64,000 nucleotides of DNA from Gadus chalcogrammus (GCF_026213295.1 NC_079420.1:13527561-13591560), one strand, 5' to 3'. Counted from the first letter of the stretch, positions 1 through 30,749 are shown. Notes: generated by a model from the sequence alone, not told the origin. Numbers and translations: made by a program.

Positions 1-318
1 TTCAATTGGTTACTAGTCATTGTTTCGTTATATAAAAAAAAAGCTATGGGGGAATGTGCTGCTGTCCTCACTGTGTGGAGGTCAATAGACGGCACCAAAA
101 CCAGCAGAGCCTTTATTCAGGTTTGGTACCACTCTTTTCTGTGTTCAGATCGCTGAGCTAATGGGCTGCATCCAGGACCTGGTAGCTCCAACAGTGATGA
201 CGTCCAACTAGCACTGTGTAGAACCTGGGTCAGACAACGAGCTCATTGGAACACAAAATTAGTGAAAGTGAAAGCCATCACATTAAGGTTGCTTGACCTA
301 TCATTTGAAGGTCCAGAT

Positions 319-393
319 TAAATTACAATTCTTATCGAAACAAACACCTTCAAAAGATTTAAAGGTATTTGTTTCGATAAGAATTGTAATTTA
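319..393. repeat. Near-perfect 32-bp hairpin
   Basis: Arms 319-350 and 362-393 are reverse complements with a single mismatch (C opposite A) around an 11-nt loop. The stem core includes CTTATCGAAACAAA. TTA/TAA edges would allow a tiny palindromic MITE. No flanking gene signal. Confidence 0.85.
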
Positions 394-432
394 CTATGTT
401 GTATATTTTGTCACTATGCATATATTGTTACA

Positions 433-557
<125 letters not shown>

Positions 558-2220
558 CATTTGACCTTGCAACACACATTTTGTTTATTTGTTCATGGAT
601 GAGTGCAAGTCATTTGTCACAACTTCCCCCTTCATCTACAATGTTTGTACCAGTAGCACACCTACACCACATATCATTAACCCCACCCCTCTGCTCTGCT
701 CTGCAGAGCATATCTAACACCCCGTCTACAGAACATACTGTAACTAACAGACAGGTGTCTGGGAAGCCACAGCCACTGCAATGAATCATTCCACCTCTGC
801 TGTTGTTTTAACACCTCGCCTCTAACACTGATTTTTTTAAAAATATATATTGTGTGTCAGTCTACTTCAATTTGTTTCTGTTACTCATTGACTACCTCTC
901 AAATTCACAGTCTTTCTCGCATGCACACTTTCACTGTCTCCCTCTCTGCACCTATCTTGCCCTCCGCTATCGCTCTCTCTCTCCATCTCTCTCTCTCACT
1001 CGATCTCATTCTCTCGCTCTCTGTGTTGTGAAGATATACAGGAAATAGATTGATTTATCTGTCAACAGCATGCCAGCAGCACCACCTGATCAGTGTTATG
1101 TATATTTTTAAAATGGAGGAGAGAGAGATAGACAAAGAGAGATAGGAATAGAGAGAGAGAAAGAGAGAAATATAGAGAGCAGCATCACATTGTGATGGAG
1201 GGATAAAAAATGCATCTTGGCGATGGTGATCGGCGGGGTGCAGAATGCCCTCCTGCTGTGATTGGTCAAACACGTGTGTCCTGGAACACGCTACAGAGCA
1301 GAGCTGGGCGGACTGCTTCATGCAACGCAAACACTCTTTTTACAGCCCTGTTATTTAAATCCGCCAGTAGTCCAAACACACTTTATTATTTTTTTTTATT
1401 AATCTTGGCAATTTTCAACAACAAGTTGAATTTTACGCAATGTGTACAAAAGAATGATTATGAGTAATTCAATTTCCACACGCAGAATTTATTCTATTAT
1501 GCCACTAATATTGTACACACAAACTGATTAATCTCCGCAGCATTCTGCACACCCTGAAGGATTAAATAATGTCGAGTCTGTCTTCATTGTCCTATCGGGA
1601 ACCTTGTTCGGCTTACAACGATAATACACGCTAGGCCGCCCTAGCTCCTGGCCCCCGAGCAGCGTGTCATAATTAATACGCACACAAATACCGTCGCCTC
1701 ACAATAACACATGCACGGTGCGCAATGTTAGGCTACCACTTCCTGCTGCCGCGTGTGACCCGGAGCAGACGTTGTGATCTCTGGATCACATTAATGATTG
1801 TTTAACGTTTTTTTGGGCAGAGGAGCGGATGCCACACGCTGTCTAGTGGGGCACTGACAGAGCTGACACTTGGTCGGGGCCCTGCCTGCTAGGAGAGGGG
1901 AGTCTTCCTGGTGGGCAGGGTGTGGCCCTGGGGGGGGTTCAACTGGTGTAGCAGGAGGACGTGGGCCGTTGGCATGGAAACTGCTTTGACGCCGAGGACC
2001 CCCTGCTGCTCTTGAGGGAGAAGGGGGAGAGGGGGGGTTGGGGGGGGGGATAGGGGAGGGGGGGGGATTCAGGAGCAGCAGCTGCTCCACTGTTGTGCTG
2101 ATCGTTAGAAGTTGAGATGTACCCCAATACCCGGATGGGGTTTTTACAGGGGTAATACCATGACGCAGCGGACTTACATGCACATGCATGCACGCACGCA
2201 AGCACGCATGCACGCACGCG

Positions 2221-2341
<121 letters not shown>

Positions 2342-5300
2342 TTCCACTTTCGGCATACACTACCTTCAAGGCACTGCACATGAACACACACACACACAGA
2401 CACACACACACACACACATACAGCTGAATCAGCACATCTTCCACAGTTCAGCATCCATCTGCATGTGTGTGCGTGGGTTTTTGAGTGTGTACGTGTAACT
2501 TCCAGGTGATGCAGGAGGACAGACTATTTGTAATGTCATGTTGCTTGTAACTTTTCTCCAGGAGTCATGACAGTTGAATTACTCTTGATTTGATGCTTGG
2601 ATTGCTTTCTCTCTCTCTCCCTCTCTTTCCCTCTCTCGCTGTTGACATACAATGTGTTGTGTTATGTCTGGAGTCTACATGCTGTTCCACGCTTTGAGCA
2701 AGCCACCCATCTAGCTCTTGTGATATCTCATCTCAGTTCCTCAGAGCCCTGGCTCTAGATTCAAACTGCTTCATACAGTTTAATAATTTCACCACCTAGC
2801 TGCACAGCGCCTTATTAATGTTTTAATAAGTATCATTAGAAAGTATGGGCAATGCTGCGGGTATCCAACTGTTAATGCTTAGCACTCTTACTCTGAGAAA
2901 ATGTAATTGATGCATACAGAATTGTTATAATATTTGTCAAACGATATTTTCTTTGCAATGTTCGAGCATAAATGGATGCAGCCGATCCATTTATTATCTC
3001 TTGAGTCTTTATTAATTATTATCATTCTAATCTTTCTCGTTGCCTCGGATTGAGGCTTGTATCGTTGTGGTTCGTTGTTAACAGTTGTATGCAATGGATA
3101 TAAGTTGTTGTACAATTGAAAGGAGCTCATGAGTGCCATTAGATTGATAGCTCAGCGTTTAAAATCTCGGAGAACAACTCGCCTCAGCTTCGCCTGCTGG
3201 ATTTCCGTGTAGGAGTGGTGTGTTCACTGGGATGTGTGCGGAGGTCTGTGTTTATTGTTGAGTGATTATTATTTATGTGACTCAGAGATGTTTGTATGGT
3301 CATCAGTTACTGTTTGTGAACCTTACATCCATATCCCATATTGCTTGCCTTTTGTGTGTGCATTCTGTAAACTCAGAGCACCCATGCTTAATATTAAAGC
3401 CCCCCAATAGCACCAGCAAGAAACGTATCACACTAGAAATAAGTCAAATTGTGGAAACAAATGAGGAAATTATTTCAGTACAAATGTGCTTCTGTCTTAA
3501 TTGAGTTAATTTTCTCTAACGGAAGTAACTTGATAGTCAGTTTTAGTCGATAGTAGATCCTTGAGTTGTATGGGTTGTATCTTCATGGTTGAATGCACTT
3601 TTTTTTGTTAAATAAATGTAATGTTGCAAATAGTTAATTAGACGCTGTTGATTCTGAGTTTCCACAAACCTCAAGGCCGAGAGACGGACGAAACAGACAC
3701 CCCAGCCACCGATGCCCCCAGACCTGCTAGGACGATTCTGGTGCTGTTTGTGATCATAGTTCAACCCACTGAGCACAGTTTAGTCCTTTGTGATCTTAAA
3801 CGTCTGCCAAAACAACAACCATATTGGTTGTTGAGGGTCAGAGCTGTGTTCATCCAGTGGTGTGGTCAGCCTGGTTGGTCAAGTCTCCTGGTGGACAAGT
3901 GGTTGTTCAGAATAATCCCGGAGGTGGTAGAGTGGGTTTATGACCCGACAACTCTAGTCCATTGGTTTCCTCGTGCTTGGCGGCTCCTTGAACCCAGGGA
4001 TTCTCTGAGGGAGCGGATGCATATTATTGGATTATCCACACGAAGACCACTCAAGGCGACTCCACATTTTACGTAAATGTTCAGGTGCAATTTAACACGC
4101 GGGGGCTTCACAATGTGTTTTTCATAACTCTGTGCCAAGTAGAGCCACGAGCGCAGCACTAAAAGTTGTTAAGTAAGAGTTGAGGGCGTCAGATGTGGGC
4201 GTTCTTAGCTATCGAGCTCCCTGGTTCTCCACCACCTCATGGTAAACGGATGCATATTCTATCAGGCTGTGATTGTTTTTTAACGAGCAGTCAATAGAAA
4301 ATAAGAGGGGATCCCTTTAATGCCTGATGAGCAACTTTAATTGTTGGAGGTGCTCACATTAACATACTCCTAAACACAACTTTTAAAAGCTTTTTCTTTT
4401 TTATAGCTGTTTTTAAAGGCCCACTGTTGCTAGTTCTGCATCCTTTACAAATCAGTTTATTTCCTGGTTTCTGGGTTGTTGTTATTTATCAACCAAATTA
4501 ATCCTGGCTGCTTTGTATCGATTGCAACCGGGCAACAGATATGAATATTTATGTGAGGTTTTAACATAAATAAATAAATGATTTGGTTCAAGTAACATTC
4601 AACGGGCTTTCGTCAGTGGGCCGTCAGATCTGTTATCATGGTGTTCCCTCATCAGTGGATAGACAGTGACTTATCAGCGTTTTTTATTTACATGTCCATT
4701 TTTTAGATCGACACTTTAACTGATCTTATATTATAAATTATATCATAACTTATCATATAATGTCACATCAAATATCATATAATATCACAACATATAACAG
4801 AACACTATTGCATATCAAAACATATGATATAGGATTTATAGAGTATGTACTAAGATGCCTGTTTGTCTGTCTGTCTGTCTGTATATTTATCCATTCGTCT
4901 GTCTGTGTGTCTAAATCATGACCTATCCTACCATAGCATATGCTTTCATAACATATCCTATCATAACATATTAGTACAAGACTGCACCACTACATTCTGA
5001 CCTGGTCCTATTGAAAATCTCTTCAGCTCAAGGCAGAGGGCAAGAGTAAAGGAGGGAGAGATTAAGTGTGTGAGAGAGGGATAGATATAATATAAGAGGG
5101 AGAAAGAGAGTGAGAATAATAATGAGAGAGGCAGGGGAAACCAAGAAGGCGAGGGGAGAGCGTTCACATTGACCTTAAACTGTCCACCTAATCAACGCGG
5201 GCACCTTTTGCAGAATGTTGATCTACCATTGACCTCTATTAAAGCAACTGTTAAACTCAAGAGAACCCAGCCACTTAACACATCATAATAATCCAATCTT

Positions 5301-5888
5301 ACCCCAGATCCACCATCCAAGTTCAGCCCCTGACTCTAACTGCTGCTGCTCATTGTGGTTACTGTGTGTAGATGTTTTGTTCTAGTTGTTTCTGTGTGTG
5401 TCCTTGCATTTGTGTCATGCAGGTGTTATACGCAGAGCCAGCAGTGATGCTGTGCTGAATTTAAATAGCAGCCAGCCTGTTTGTGTGACACTAGGGCATT
5501 AGTAGGGGAGAGAGAGGGAGATTTATGCAAGAGGGGAGGAACCATGGGCTCAAAGATCAGAGCTCTGCGAAGCCTCTCTCCAGGGGGGGGGGCATCCATA
5601 CATCAATCAATAATCATAATCTATTGATTAATTAATACAGTAAATATCTGAGGGCTGTGGGGTCAGAGGGTACACTGACTGTCTTCACCCCCCTCACACA
5701 GCCCCTGGGTACTTCCTTCCAGATAGAGTGTTTAAAAAAGAGGATCAAAATTAAATGAAACAGATTATAAAGGAGATAGTCATGCTGAGCATACATACAC
5801 AAATAGCCCCGCCTCCTCCTCCTCTCTACTTTCTTCAGGCTGATGATGTCATCATCTGTTGCCCTGGTGTTTGATGTGGAAAGATCGC

Positions 5889-5914
5889 CTCACTCACTCA
5901 CTCACTCACTCACT
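5889..5914. repeat. (CTCA)n microsatellite
   Basis: About six units of CTCA, with degenerate copies continuing to about 6000. Confidence 0.85.
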
Positions 5915-8900
5915 TGCTCACTCACACTTCTAACTCATTCTGAATCAGTCCCTCCCCGATTTATTTAATCACTCAATCACTCACTCATTCACAGTCACTC
6001 ACCCATTGACGCATTCAACCCTATATGTTTGATCACTCCTTCATTCAAACCCATTTCTATAAAAACGGCCATAAAGAGATTTCATGATATGAGCCTTTAC
6101 ATAGTCTGAGGCCTGTCAGACAAGCGAACAAAGGCCTCCCCTCTGTGTCCGTGATATTAAGGAGCTTTCAGAGGCTCTCAAGGTCCATTGCTCTCCTCCG
6201 GGCGGTTGACCACCCAGCCTCTGTAACACTCTGCTTGTCAAGCCCACGGCAAGTTTCCTCCAATAGATTATCCTTCAGCGCCCATTGATTCCGATGTATA
6301 AATAGTGGGCATGCTTGGCCTGCTGAGCCTCAGTCCACACAGCATTGGCCGGGATTGTAGGAATGCAGCAGCAATACATCCACTGACCTGCTTAAACCCC
6401 AATGTTGTTCTCCGAGCTGTTGGAACCACGACGCATGGCTGCAGAATGAATTACAAGCAAGGTTGCGTTAATAAATCTTCGGAACCTCTGTAATCTTTGC
6501 CCAGGGCAACAGGAGTAATAATGTATTGCAGTTTATCATTAAAATAAAGTCTCCAAAGTAGCTTTGACCTGAAATCCATGGACAAAAACAAGCTGTGTGC
6601 TGTCCTTATCTCTGAAAACACGCATTTGGGTTGAGCTTGGGCGGACAGAGAAACATCCTCTGGATGTTCCACATATGTTTGGTCTCTTCGAGTTTGGTTC
6701 GTTCCCTCTAATATATCGTATCTCACAGCAAGGTGAATCTCCACCTGAATGGTACAGGATACAAGTACTAGCGCACTAGCATGGTATGTGTATGATTGAT
6801 ATTTTTCAACATACATTAATTTGATATATATATAATATAATGTATTTATTTATTTTTATTTATCTATCATTTGTTTATAATTTGATAAAGATGAATCGAA
6901 AATCGAAACATTTGAAATTCACTTGTTTAATGTTGGAACAATTGAGAAGGGATACAGAGAAAAACACAAAGGGAGCATGGAGGAAATGTTTAGTTAAATA
7001 AATAAATGATGATGTGCAGAGAATGATGGGGCGCAATAACCATGTCAGAATCCGCTGGATGTATTACTATAATTTTCTTTGTCCTCTGGCAGCCGTGAAT
7101 TGTGATCATCTGGTGAACACCTGCAAGAACAATCTCTTCTGTATCCCCCCATATTTAGAGCTCACCTGTCAGGGCTCGTTGTTAAGCAACAACTGTTAGG
7201 CCTTTGTGGAGGCTCACCCTGTCCTCCTCAGTCACATTAACACGCATTCATCTAGGAGGAACCTTTGTCCAAAGTAACAGACGAGTGGGCCTGGGAACAA
7301 ATCAAAGCATATAATCAGTATTGGAGGGACTGCCATTTTATGTTCCTTGTTGCTTATAGGGTGTACACATCTACTAGCATTTAGAAATGCAGGCTCTCCC
7401 TAAATCCTTAAGCTGAGGTTGTGTTCTGCAAAAATGGTTAGCTTTTTATTTTAGAAACAAGTAGCCTGTCTCTCTCTCTCGTTTGCTTTAGAAAGGGATG
7501 GACAAATGTCCGGATAGAAGCCGCTTCTGACTTCATCGTTGGTCCTGTAAAGCAGGAGAGTGACTATGGCCCAGCTTATGATAGTCGCTCTAACATGGAA
7601 TCTATCTTTTTTATTCCAGGGTAAACAGAGCTGTCTAGTGTTGATCACAAGTTGTCAGAAAAGGTTGTTTTTGGTCTGGACTGGGCAGCAACTTGGTGGT
7701 CCGAGTGCCAAAGTACCTTCTCTCCTCCCTTAGGGGACACATAGTTGGGGTTCCGGGATACTAACACTCTGAATGGATGGGCAGTAAGAGAGCAAAACTG
7801 CTTCTATCTGGTCTTTAAAACATAGACAGGTAAGAGGAACTGTAGTTCCCCAAAGCATTGCTCGAGTCTAAGCCATCGGCTCTGCAAGAACGTCTTAGCC
7901 GTGGCCATCAAAAACGGTTTTATGTCCAAGTCTGCTGTGTATTTTCATTGAATACTTCCAGTTAACAAAAGAAAAAAGTCAACTTTTAATCGTGACTAAT
8001 TGTTTATGGTGCAAATAAATATCCAACTCATCTGCAAATTCTGCATGTTCACTGTTACAGATGTGTAACATGTCTAACAGGAGGTGGATGAATTTGGCGA
8101 GTGAACCCTTACAAGAACCCATCTGGACGCTGGTTTGGACATCTGGACACTGATAAAGACATGCAACACAATGAGGGAATAAAAGCATGTGCTATTACTC
8201 TTATGTAATTGATCGTTTGAAGATATTCGCCACAGGGTGTTTGTTCAGTGGCACCGTCTAGTGTGGGCATATGTGATATCATTGTTTTGTCTAATTGCGG
8301 TGAAGGCACATCTTATCTCGTCCAATCATTAGACCAAATTATCCCGGGCCACAACTAGTCAATGAGGTCTAATTGACCTCATCATTCTAATTTAAGTTTA
8401 CATTAAAAGCAACAACCCCAATCAGATTTCTGGCGACTGTGATTCACACTCCCTCGGGCATTCTCAAATCAATTATTTAACACTCGACACAACTTTAGCT
8501 TTGATTTTCTGAGCAAATCTGAATAAGAATGTGCACTGCCAATAATTGACATATCCTGGGAGGTCCTTTAAGTCCGGCCGTTCTGATCGTAGAGTTTGTT
8601 CCCTTTTTTACCACACTCATAAAATTCTTTGAGAAAAGCTTTCCATCGTGCTATATTACCAATGCTCTTCACAACCTTTCTTGATAACGGCTTGTTTATT
8701 TATTTATTGGCTCGGGTGTGTTGTTCAGGATCCCATGGCAACGTGTGCATGATATCTAGCCACAGCTCCCTTTGCGTAGATGCTGGCATTAGCTAGTAAT
8801 GAACCTGCTATTTTGCTGCAGTGGTGCTGTAGTCTAGGGCACACGCCTTAGCACGCAGGGAGAAGACTTCATTAGGACATCAAATGATACTGCCTTTGAC

Positions 8901-8936
8901 CATGTGTTTTATACTCAAGGTTACCAATAGTTCCAT

Positions 8937-8964
8937 ACTGTAGTCACAGTATGGTGACTACAGT
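8937..8964. repeat. Short inverted repeat, 11-bp arms
   Basis: ACTGTAGTCAC and GTGACTACAGT around a 6-nt spacer. A third partial copy, ACTGTAGTCAT, follows at once. Confidence 0.7.
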
Positions 8965-10315
8965 ACTGTAGTCATATAAAGTCATTCCAGTTTGGAGACT
9001 TTAGAGTGGTCTATTGTAGAGACAGAACTAGGTAGAAGCGGAGGGCTGATACTGTACTGTAGACACAGTAGATCCTCGATGGTATTACAAAAAAATAAAA
9101 ACTCACATGATTCACTTTCTGGGCAGGGAGGGATCTGTGTTTCATTTATTCAGTAGTTCTTTGACAAGGAGAGTGCTGGGTAGTTTTCCCCCTACTGGTG
9201 AATCATCTAGCTTGTTTCCGCTGCCACATATCAGATCAAACATACAGTCTGAGTTTAACTGTAACTCGTCCTCAGACAGAGCGTTTTTCTCCTTCAGAAG
9301 GACTCCAGGTTTAATCCCAGCACACATTTCCATTTTTTTGCCCATATAAAAACATCCTCTTCGTAATTGTTCATGTGTGGATTTTGAAACCTGCTCCACT
9401 GACCATCCCCTATAGTCCTCCTACTGATCAAATACAATCCAGTTCACTTCTAAACCACCACCCTGATCAATGATGAGACAGAGATGGAGAGCAGAACTCT
9501 TCCACCGAACCCCACCGGGTCCTGTTGATCTTCAGGTCCTTGGCGAACTGGCCTTTACTTCCTCTCTTCATTCACGGCGGAGGGAGACATCTTTATTAGC
9601 CGGCTCCTGATAGTATCTGACACGACGTGGAGGCAGCAGATAAACGACGGGCGGCTCAATGATAGAGCATGTTAATAAGAAGGACTCACGTGCACCAACA
9701 CAGCACATCATGGACAACCCCTTGTTCATTAATTTGCTATTCATGTAATTAGCCGAGCTAATGGAAACAGAAGTGTGTCTCTGAGCACAGGCACTGAGAT
9801 GAGGGAAAAAAAGGTCCCCCCCCCTTCCCCCCACCCCTGCCTCCTGTGTGGAATTCGATTCATGTAAGCGATGTTTAATTGAAACGCTGGTGGGCGTGAT
9901 GGATGGGGTGTGATGGAGCCGGCCTTCGGGCCTGGATATCAGACTTCAGTCGGTACAAGCATTTGATCTCCCTCGTGTGGCCCATCCTCTGACCTGCAGG
10001 GGAACAACACCGCCGGCTCCTCTGTTGTGAGGAGCGTGTCGGATGGTATTACCCGCTCACCTGCAGGTAATATTCAAAGATGGTTTAGTCTCTGGCTGGA
10101 ACTTTGTAGATTACACGGCAGACGCTTGAAACTCTGAGTTGTGATGGTTTTCTACCGACAGATGTTTTTGTAGTTGTAGGGGCCTTGTCTAATTTAACAT
10201 ATTGTATTTTATTCTGGTGGCAGAATATTGATATAAGGAACCAGGCACTTCTGACAAAAATGTTACTTCAAAAACACCAGGCGTCCAGCAGTGAAAGAAA
10301 GGTCATATCACCTGA

Positions 10316-10444
10316 ATACTAGAGCAGGGTTATCCTCTGGGTGCAGGCTATCACCCGCATACTATAGCAGGGATCTCTTCTGGGTGCTGGCTATCATCTC
10401 CATACTAGAGCAAGGATCTCCTCTGGGTGCTGGCTATTGTCTGA
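10316..10444. repeat. Three-copy 43-bp tandem repeat
   Basis: Units at 10316-10358, 10359-10401 and 10402-10444 each start ATACTAGAGCA (or TATAGCA) and contain CTCTGGGTGCTGGCTAT, with about 80-90 percent identity by eye. It lies in the grm8 intron. Confidence 0.75.
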
Positions 10445-11967
10445 ACAGCGCCAAATTCCATCTCCCGTCAGGTCATCACCGTCCACTGCTGCCGAGTCTC
10501 TAGTTTACTACGCTGGCATCCTAGGTTGCTGTTGATTGAAAGGGGATTACAGCTCTACGTTCCTATTCATTCAGAAGAACAGGGTGGGTGATGGATGGCC
10601 AAGGCTGCTGCTCGGGCCCTCAGCCTCAAGCTCCCCTCTTGGCCAAAGGCATGTAAAAGAAGCATAATGACTTTAATAATTGGAAATCCCTCATTAGGGC
10701 ATTATGGGACTTTGTGTTTTTCAAATAAAATATTATGGATCTTTCTTTTTCCCCCCCGCGTGTTATTTAATCATTGCTAATGAGGCAGAACAAAATGTAT
10801 TTTTTTTTCTCTTCGTGGAATACTTACAAAGAAACGTCCTTCATCTTACAAGCCTCTTTCAGGCTTTTGTCTAATGCAAAAACCGGTTCAGCACGAGAGC
10901 TAAATAGACCGGGAGTTATTAACGTTCTTTTAAAATGCAAGGCACGGACATGGAAACGAGATTACCATAAGAAGACATAGTAGTAGAAATTAATAATTAT
11001 AAGATTGCATAATTATAATAATATCCGGCAAACCATTAAACCAATGTTGTTCAAATATCCCCCGATTGCTCAATTTTGGTGTCTGACAATCCAGGTGACA
11101 CTAATATGTGATGTAGGAAAGATTTAAGACCTATAATTTCAGGGTAATTTGTTAGAAATGCCATTGCCATCCTTCAGCTTTCAGTGAATGCAGTGGAATG
11201 CTCTGAGAATGTCTGTTCTGGTTGGCTGGGCCTGCTTCTGTATGAGACAGGGCATTTCTTCCCTAATTGGTTTGGGGACTCCATCTTGCCTGTCATTCAC
11301 AGGTGCACGAATGCAGCACTTTGCACTGCTGGGGGAAAAGTAGGAAGAGAGGGAACAGCGAGGGAGGGGACTTTAATGGGGGCTTGGTTAGTTTAGAAAT
11401 CTTGCTCTCTTCTGCCTTTTTCTGTTCTAACCCTCTTGACTGCCCTTACATCTTCCTTCCAGCAATTTGAAGGAGAAGACCAGACCTTGAAGGAAGCAAT
11501 ATGATAAAGCTTGTGTTATGACTAATGTTTGAGTTTGAAACATCCGCTTGACTCTCTTGAGTATTGTGCTGTTGGCCATCATGACTAACAAACCCTCTGG
11601 TTCAGACAAAGAATGATTGCAGCCAATATTTACCAATCTTTCGTTGTTTGGTTCTGTCCCTGCGTCTTTATATTCGGTCAGATTACTTAAAGCACTCAAT
11701 AATGTTCCCATTTACATGCAGAGTTTACATTTCAATTACGACTACTCATCGCACAGAAGAGAAATAGATATTTGTGGCATTTCTTTGCCCATTCTTATTC
11801 TAAAAGTTTCCTCTCGCTCTAACTCTCTCCTGTACTTCTGGTTTTGACACACAACCTGATTTCCCAACTGGGATTGACAAAGCGCATTCCCATCTCATCT
11901 TTATTCCTTCCTGCACTTTCTTGAACCATGAGGCGTTGCGTCTGTCCCCCCCCCCCTCTCCCGTCAG

Positions 11968-28247
<16,280 letters not shown>

Positions 28248-28256
28248 AGAGCGGCA

Positions 28257-28285
28257 GGGGGGGGGGGGGGGGGGGGCGGGGGCGG
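28257..28285. repeat. G-run in the grm8 3' UTR
   Basis: 20 consecutive G (28257-28276) then CGGGGGCGGCG, starting 10 bases after the stop codon. Confidence 0.95.
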
Positions 28286-28734
28286 CGCAAAGGAACAAAA
28301 TGATCCCGGGCCTTTTGGCGGGAGGGTTCTGGGAGCGGTAGTGTGATATAAAGAGAGCTCTCAGCACTACAGAGGAATGGGGAGCGGATGTACCCCTGGT
28401 GTACTGTACAGTCTTTGCACACAGGAATCGTTGGTTTTACCACTAAGAGACGTCCGAACAGGACACCTGAACAGTTTCTAAAGCCAAACCATCTGCAATC
28501 TGGGAGACAGGCAAGGTGACCACAGAAGAAATTACGGAAATCAGAACATTGCATCTTAAGGAAATGCAATAGGGGAAAAAATTGTTCTGAGGGGCAACAT
28601 TTTGTGTTGATATTCTAAATGTGCGTAAAATTGTGAAAATGTCCTGTTTGTGTCTCCTGTTGTCTGTCTGTGGACCTGCATCCTGATATGAATCCGTTTT
28701 TTTTGTGCTGGCTAATTGGGTCGTTTTACTGAAA

Positions 28735-28960
28735 GGGTGCTAACTGAGTTATGGCTAACTGAACAGCAGTTAACTTAACAATGGATAACTGGATAAAAGC
28801 TAACTCGATATCAGCTAACTGAAAGGTAGGTCGTCAAAAGGTAGCTGACAGAAGTATGGCTAACTGAATAGCAGCTAATTGAGTGGTAGCTAACTGAACA
28901 ATAGCTAAATGACCAGAAGCCCACCGAAACGATAGCCAACAGAGCGAGATGAAAGGTAGC
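28735..28960. repeat. Degenerate tandem of TAGCTAACTGA words
   Basis: About ten copies of GCTAACTGA or near variants at irregular spacing of about 15-25 bp, lying within the putative grm8 3' UTR. Confidence 0.7.
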
Positions 28961-29026
28961 CTTTGGTTGTGAAATGTGTAAATGCCATTGTTAAAGCATG
29001 CTAATTTTATACAAAGTTCTATTTAT

Positions 29027-29032
29027 AATAAA
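29027..29032 (+). terminator. Candidate polyadenylation signal AATAAA for grm8
   Basis: AATAAA in the context TTATAATAAAGG, followed within 30 bp by GT-rich sequence (GTTTCACACGTGTG). It is a canonical hexamer on the coding strand, about 780 bp after the grm8 stop. By chance alone such a hexamer is not rare in AT-rich DNA. Confidence 0.35.
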
Positions 29033-30507
29033 GGAATGTTTCACACGTGTGCAGCATGATTGAATAACTGATGACGTCAGAGGCAAGAGATTCAAAAAGC
29101 CATAAACCACACAAGTTCTATATTTGTAATTAGCTGATTTAAATCATCTACAAACTACAGAATATGCGGTTAAAACAAACTAACATTGACCTACACCAGC
29201 ATTTTCCTCTGTGGAGGGGAATTTACAAGGTTGCATATTGATGGTTATGGGCATGCTGAGTCGAATTAAAATGTAGAGAAGCTGCTATTTTCAGCAGTCT
29301 ATTATAACTTATTATCCCTGGATATTATTTTTTAATACTACTAAATTTAACACTCTTCAAAAATGTGATCAAAAGTTACACAGTGCATTGAGTTGGAGAA
29401 CTGGGAAAGAAAACTTTTGGCTGGGCTTTCAAGCAGAATGTTTTTCATCAGTTGAAATGTGGAACCGTAGGTATGAATAATTATATTTATAGCTTTGGAG
29501 CAGATACAGGCTGTAGCCTCCAGATTTTAGTCTATTGGTGCAGAATCTCTGACCCCCCCCCTCCCTCCCTCCCCCCCATACAATATTTTTATATTAACAT
29601 TTTAATATAGTCATAGATATTAAAAACGGAACACAATGTGATATATAGATTTATAAATGCACCATTTTTGAGAACCAGGATCTACTTACGAAGGGCAAAG
29701 CAAATGACGTGCTCCCACCCAAAGTCTTCCTATGCAGCTTCATCCTCCAATTAAACAAAAGGTCAGTCCCCTGGAAGGAGCGGCCAAGCTAAAGAGATAT
29801 CAGGAGAAAACGACCATTGATACACAAAGCGCCAGCTCCCTTCCAGGGCAGCTTGTTGTGGTATTGATTCTTTATATACAATTATTGATTCTTTGTATAA
29901 AGTGTGCAGGTGCCACATCAAGGGAGGAGGCACACCTCAGCGCAATCGTCCTGCGCTTTATCGTGTGTCTTAATAACAAAGGCGGGAAAAACTGGTCAAG
30001 GAAATCAATATGGGCCAGTGGAGCTGCAGGGCTGGGATCGATAAAAAGAGCAAGTGAGAACGGCTCATGCATGTAATGAATGTTTCCGCATGCTCTGCTG
30101 GACACCAGCCGGTGGTCCGACAGCCGAGACCCCCGGCTGTGTTGCGGCTGTGCTTCAGGCTCAGCGGTTTAAGGAACACACGAACAATCACACAACCGAT
30201 GCCCAATGCACCTCTGCTTTAGAGGATTCCACAGGCACCGGTGTCCTCCTGCTGAAGAAACGGCCCAAACGGTGGCCTCTTCCAACAGTGCTTGTCCAAG
30301 AAAGTTCCATTAGCTGGCGGAGGAAGTTGCTTAATGATCGTCTCTGTAGTCTAAGCCACTTCTAATGAGGAGGGAACGTAACAGGACTGTACTGTACCTC
30401 TTTCATTCCCTCCCCCCTAGAGGCTGCCTAATGATGCCGCATTACATGTTCCTTCATAGTGAGAAGTATTGGATTTCATCTAAAATAAGGGTTTGGGTTA
30501 TCTTATT

Positions 30508-30625
<118 letters not shown>

Positions 30626-30749
30626 GGATCAGAGAATCCTCAGATACCGGCAGGCATCGACCGCATGTCCGATAGTGCTGCTGCTTAAACTCTCTGTCTA
30701 AACACCTTGCTTTCCTTCATAGCCAACTGATTTAATGTGTTTTGAATAG

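Larger units (their letters stand above)
28248..29060 (+). other. grm8: Putative grm8 3' untranslated region
   Basis: Sequence after the grm8 stop codon. It contains a G-run at 28257-28276, a diffuse tandem of TAGCTAACTGA-like words at 28735-28960, and a canonical AATAAA at 29027-29032 in an AT-rich context, which would make a UTR of about 0.8 kb. The 3' end is inferred from the polyadenylation hexamer only; neural receptor genes often use more distal sites. Confidence 0.45.

Noticed and set aside
10316..10444. Spaced repeats considered as a CRISPR array
   Set aside because: Contiguous 43-bp tandem units without unique spacers, in a vertebrate intron.
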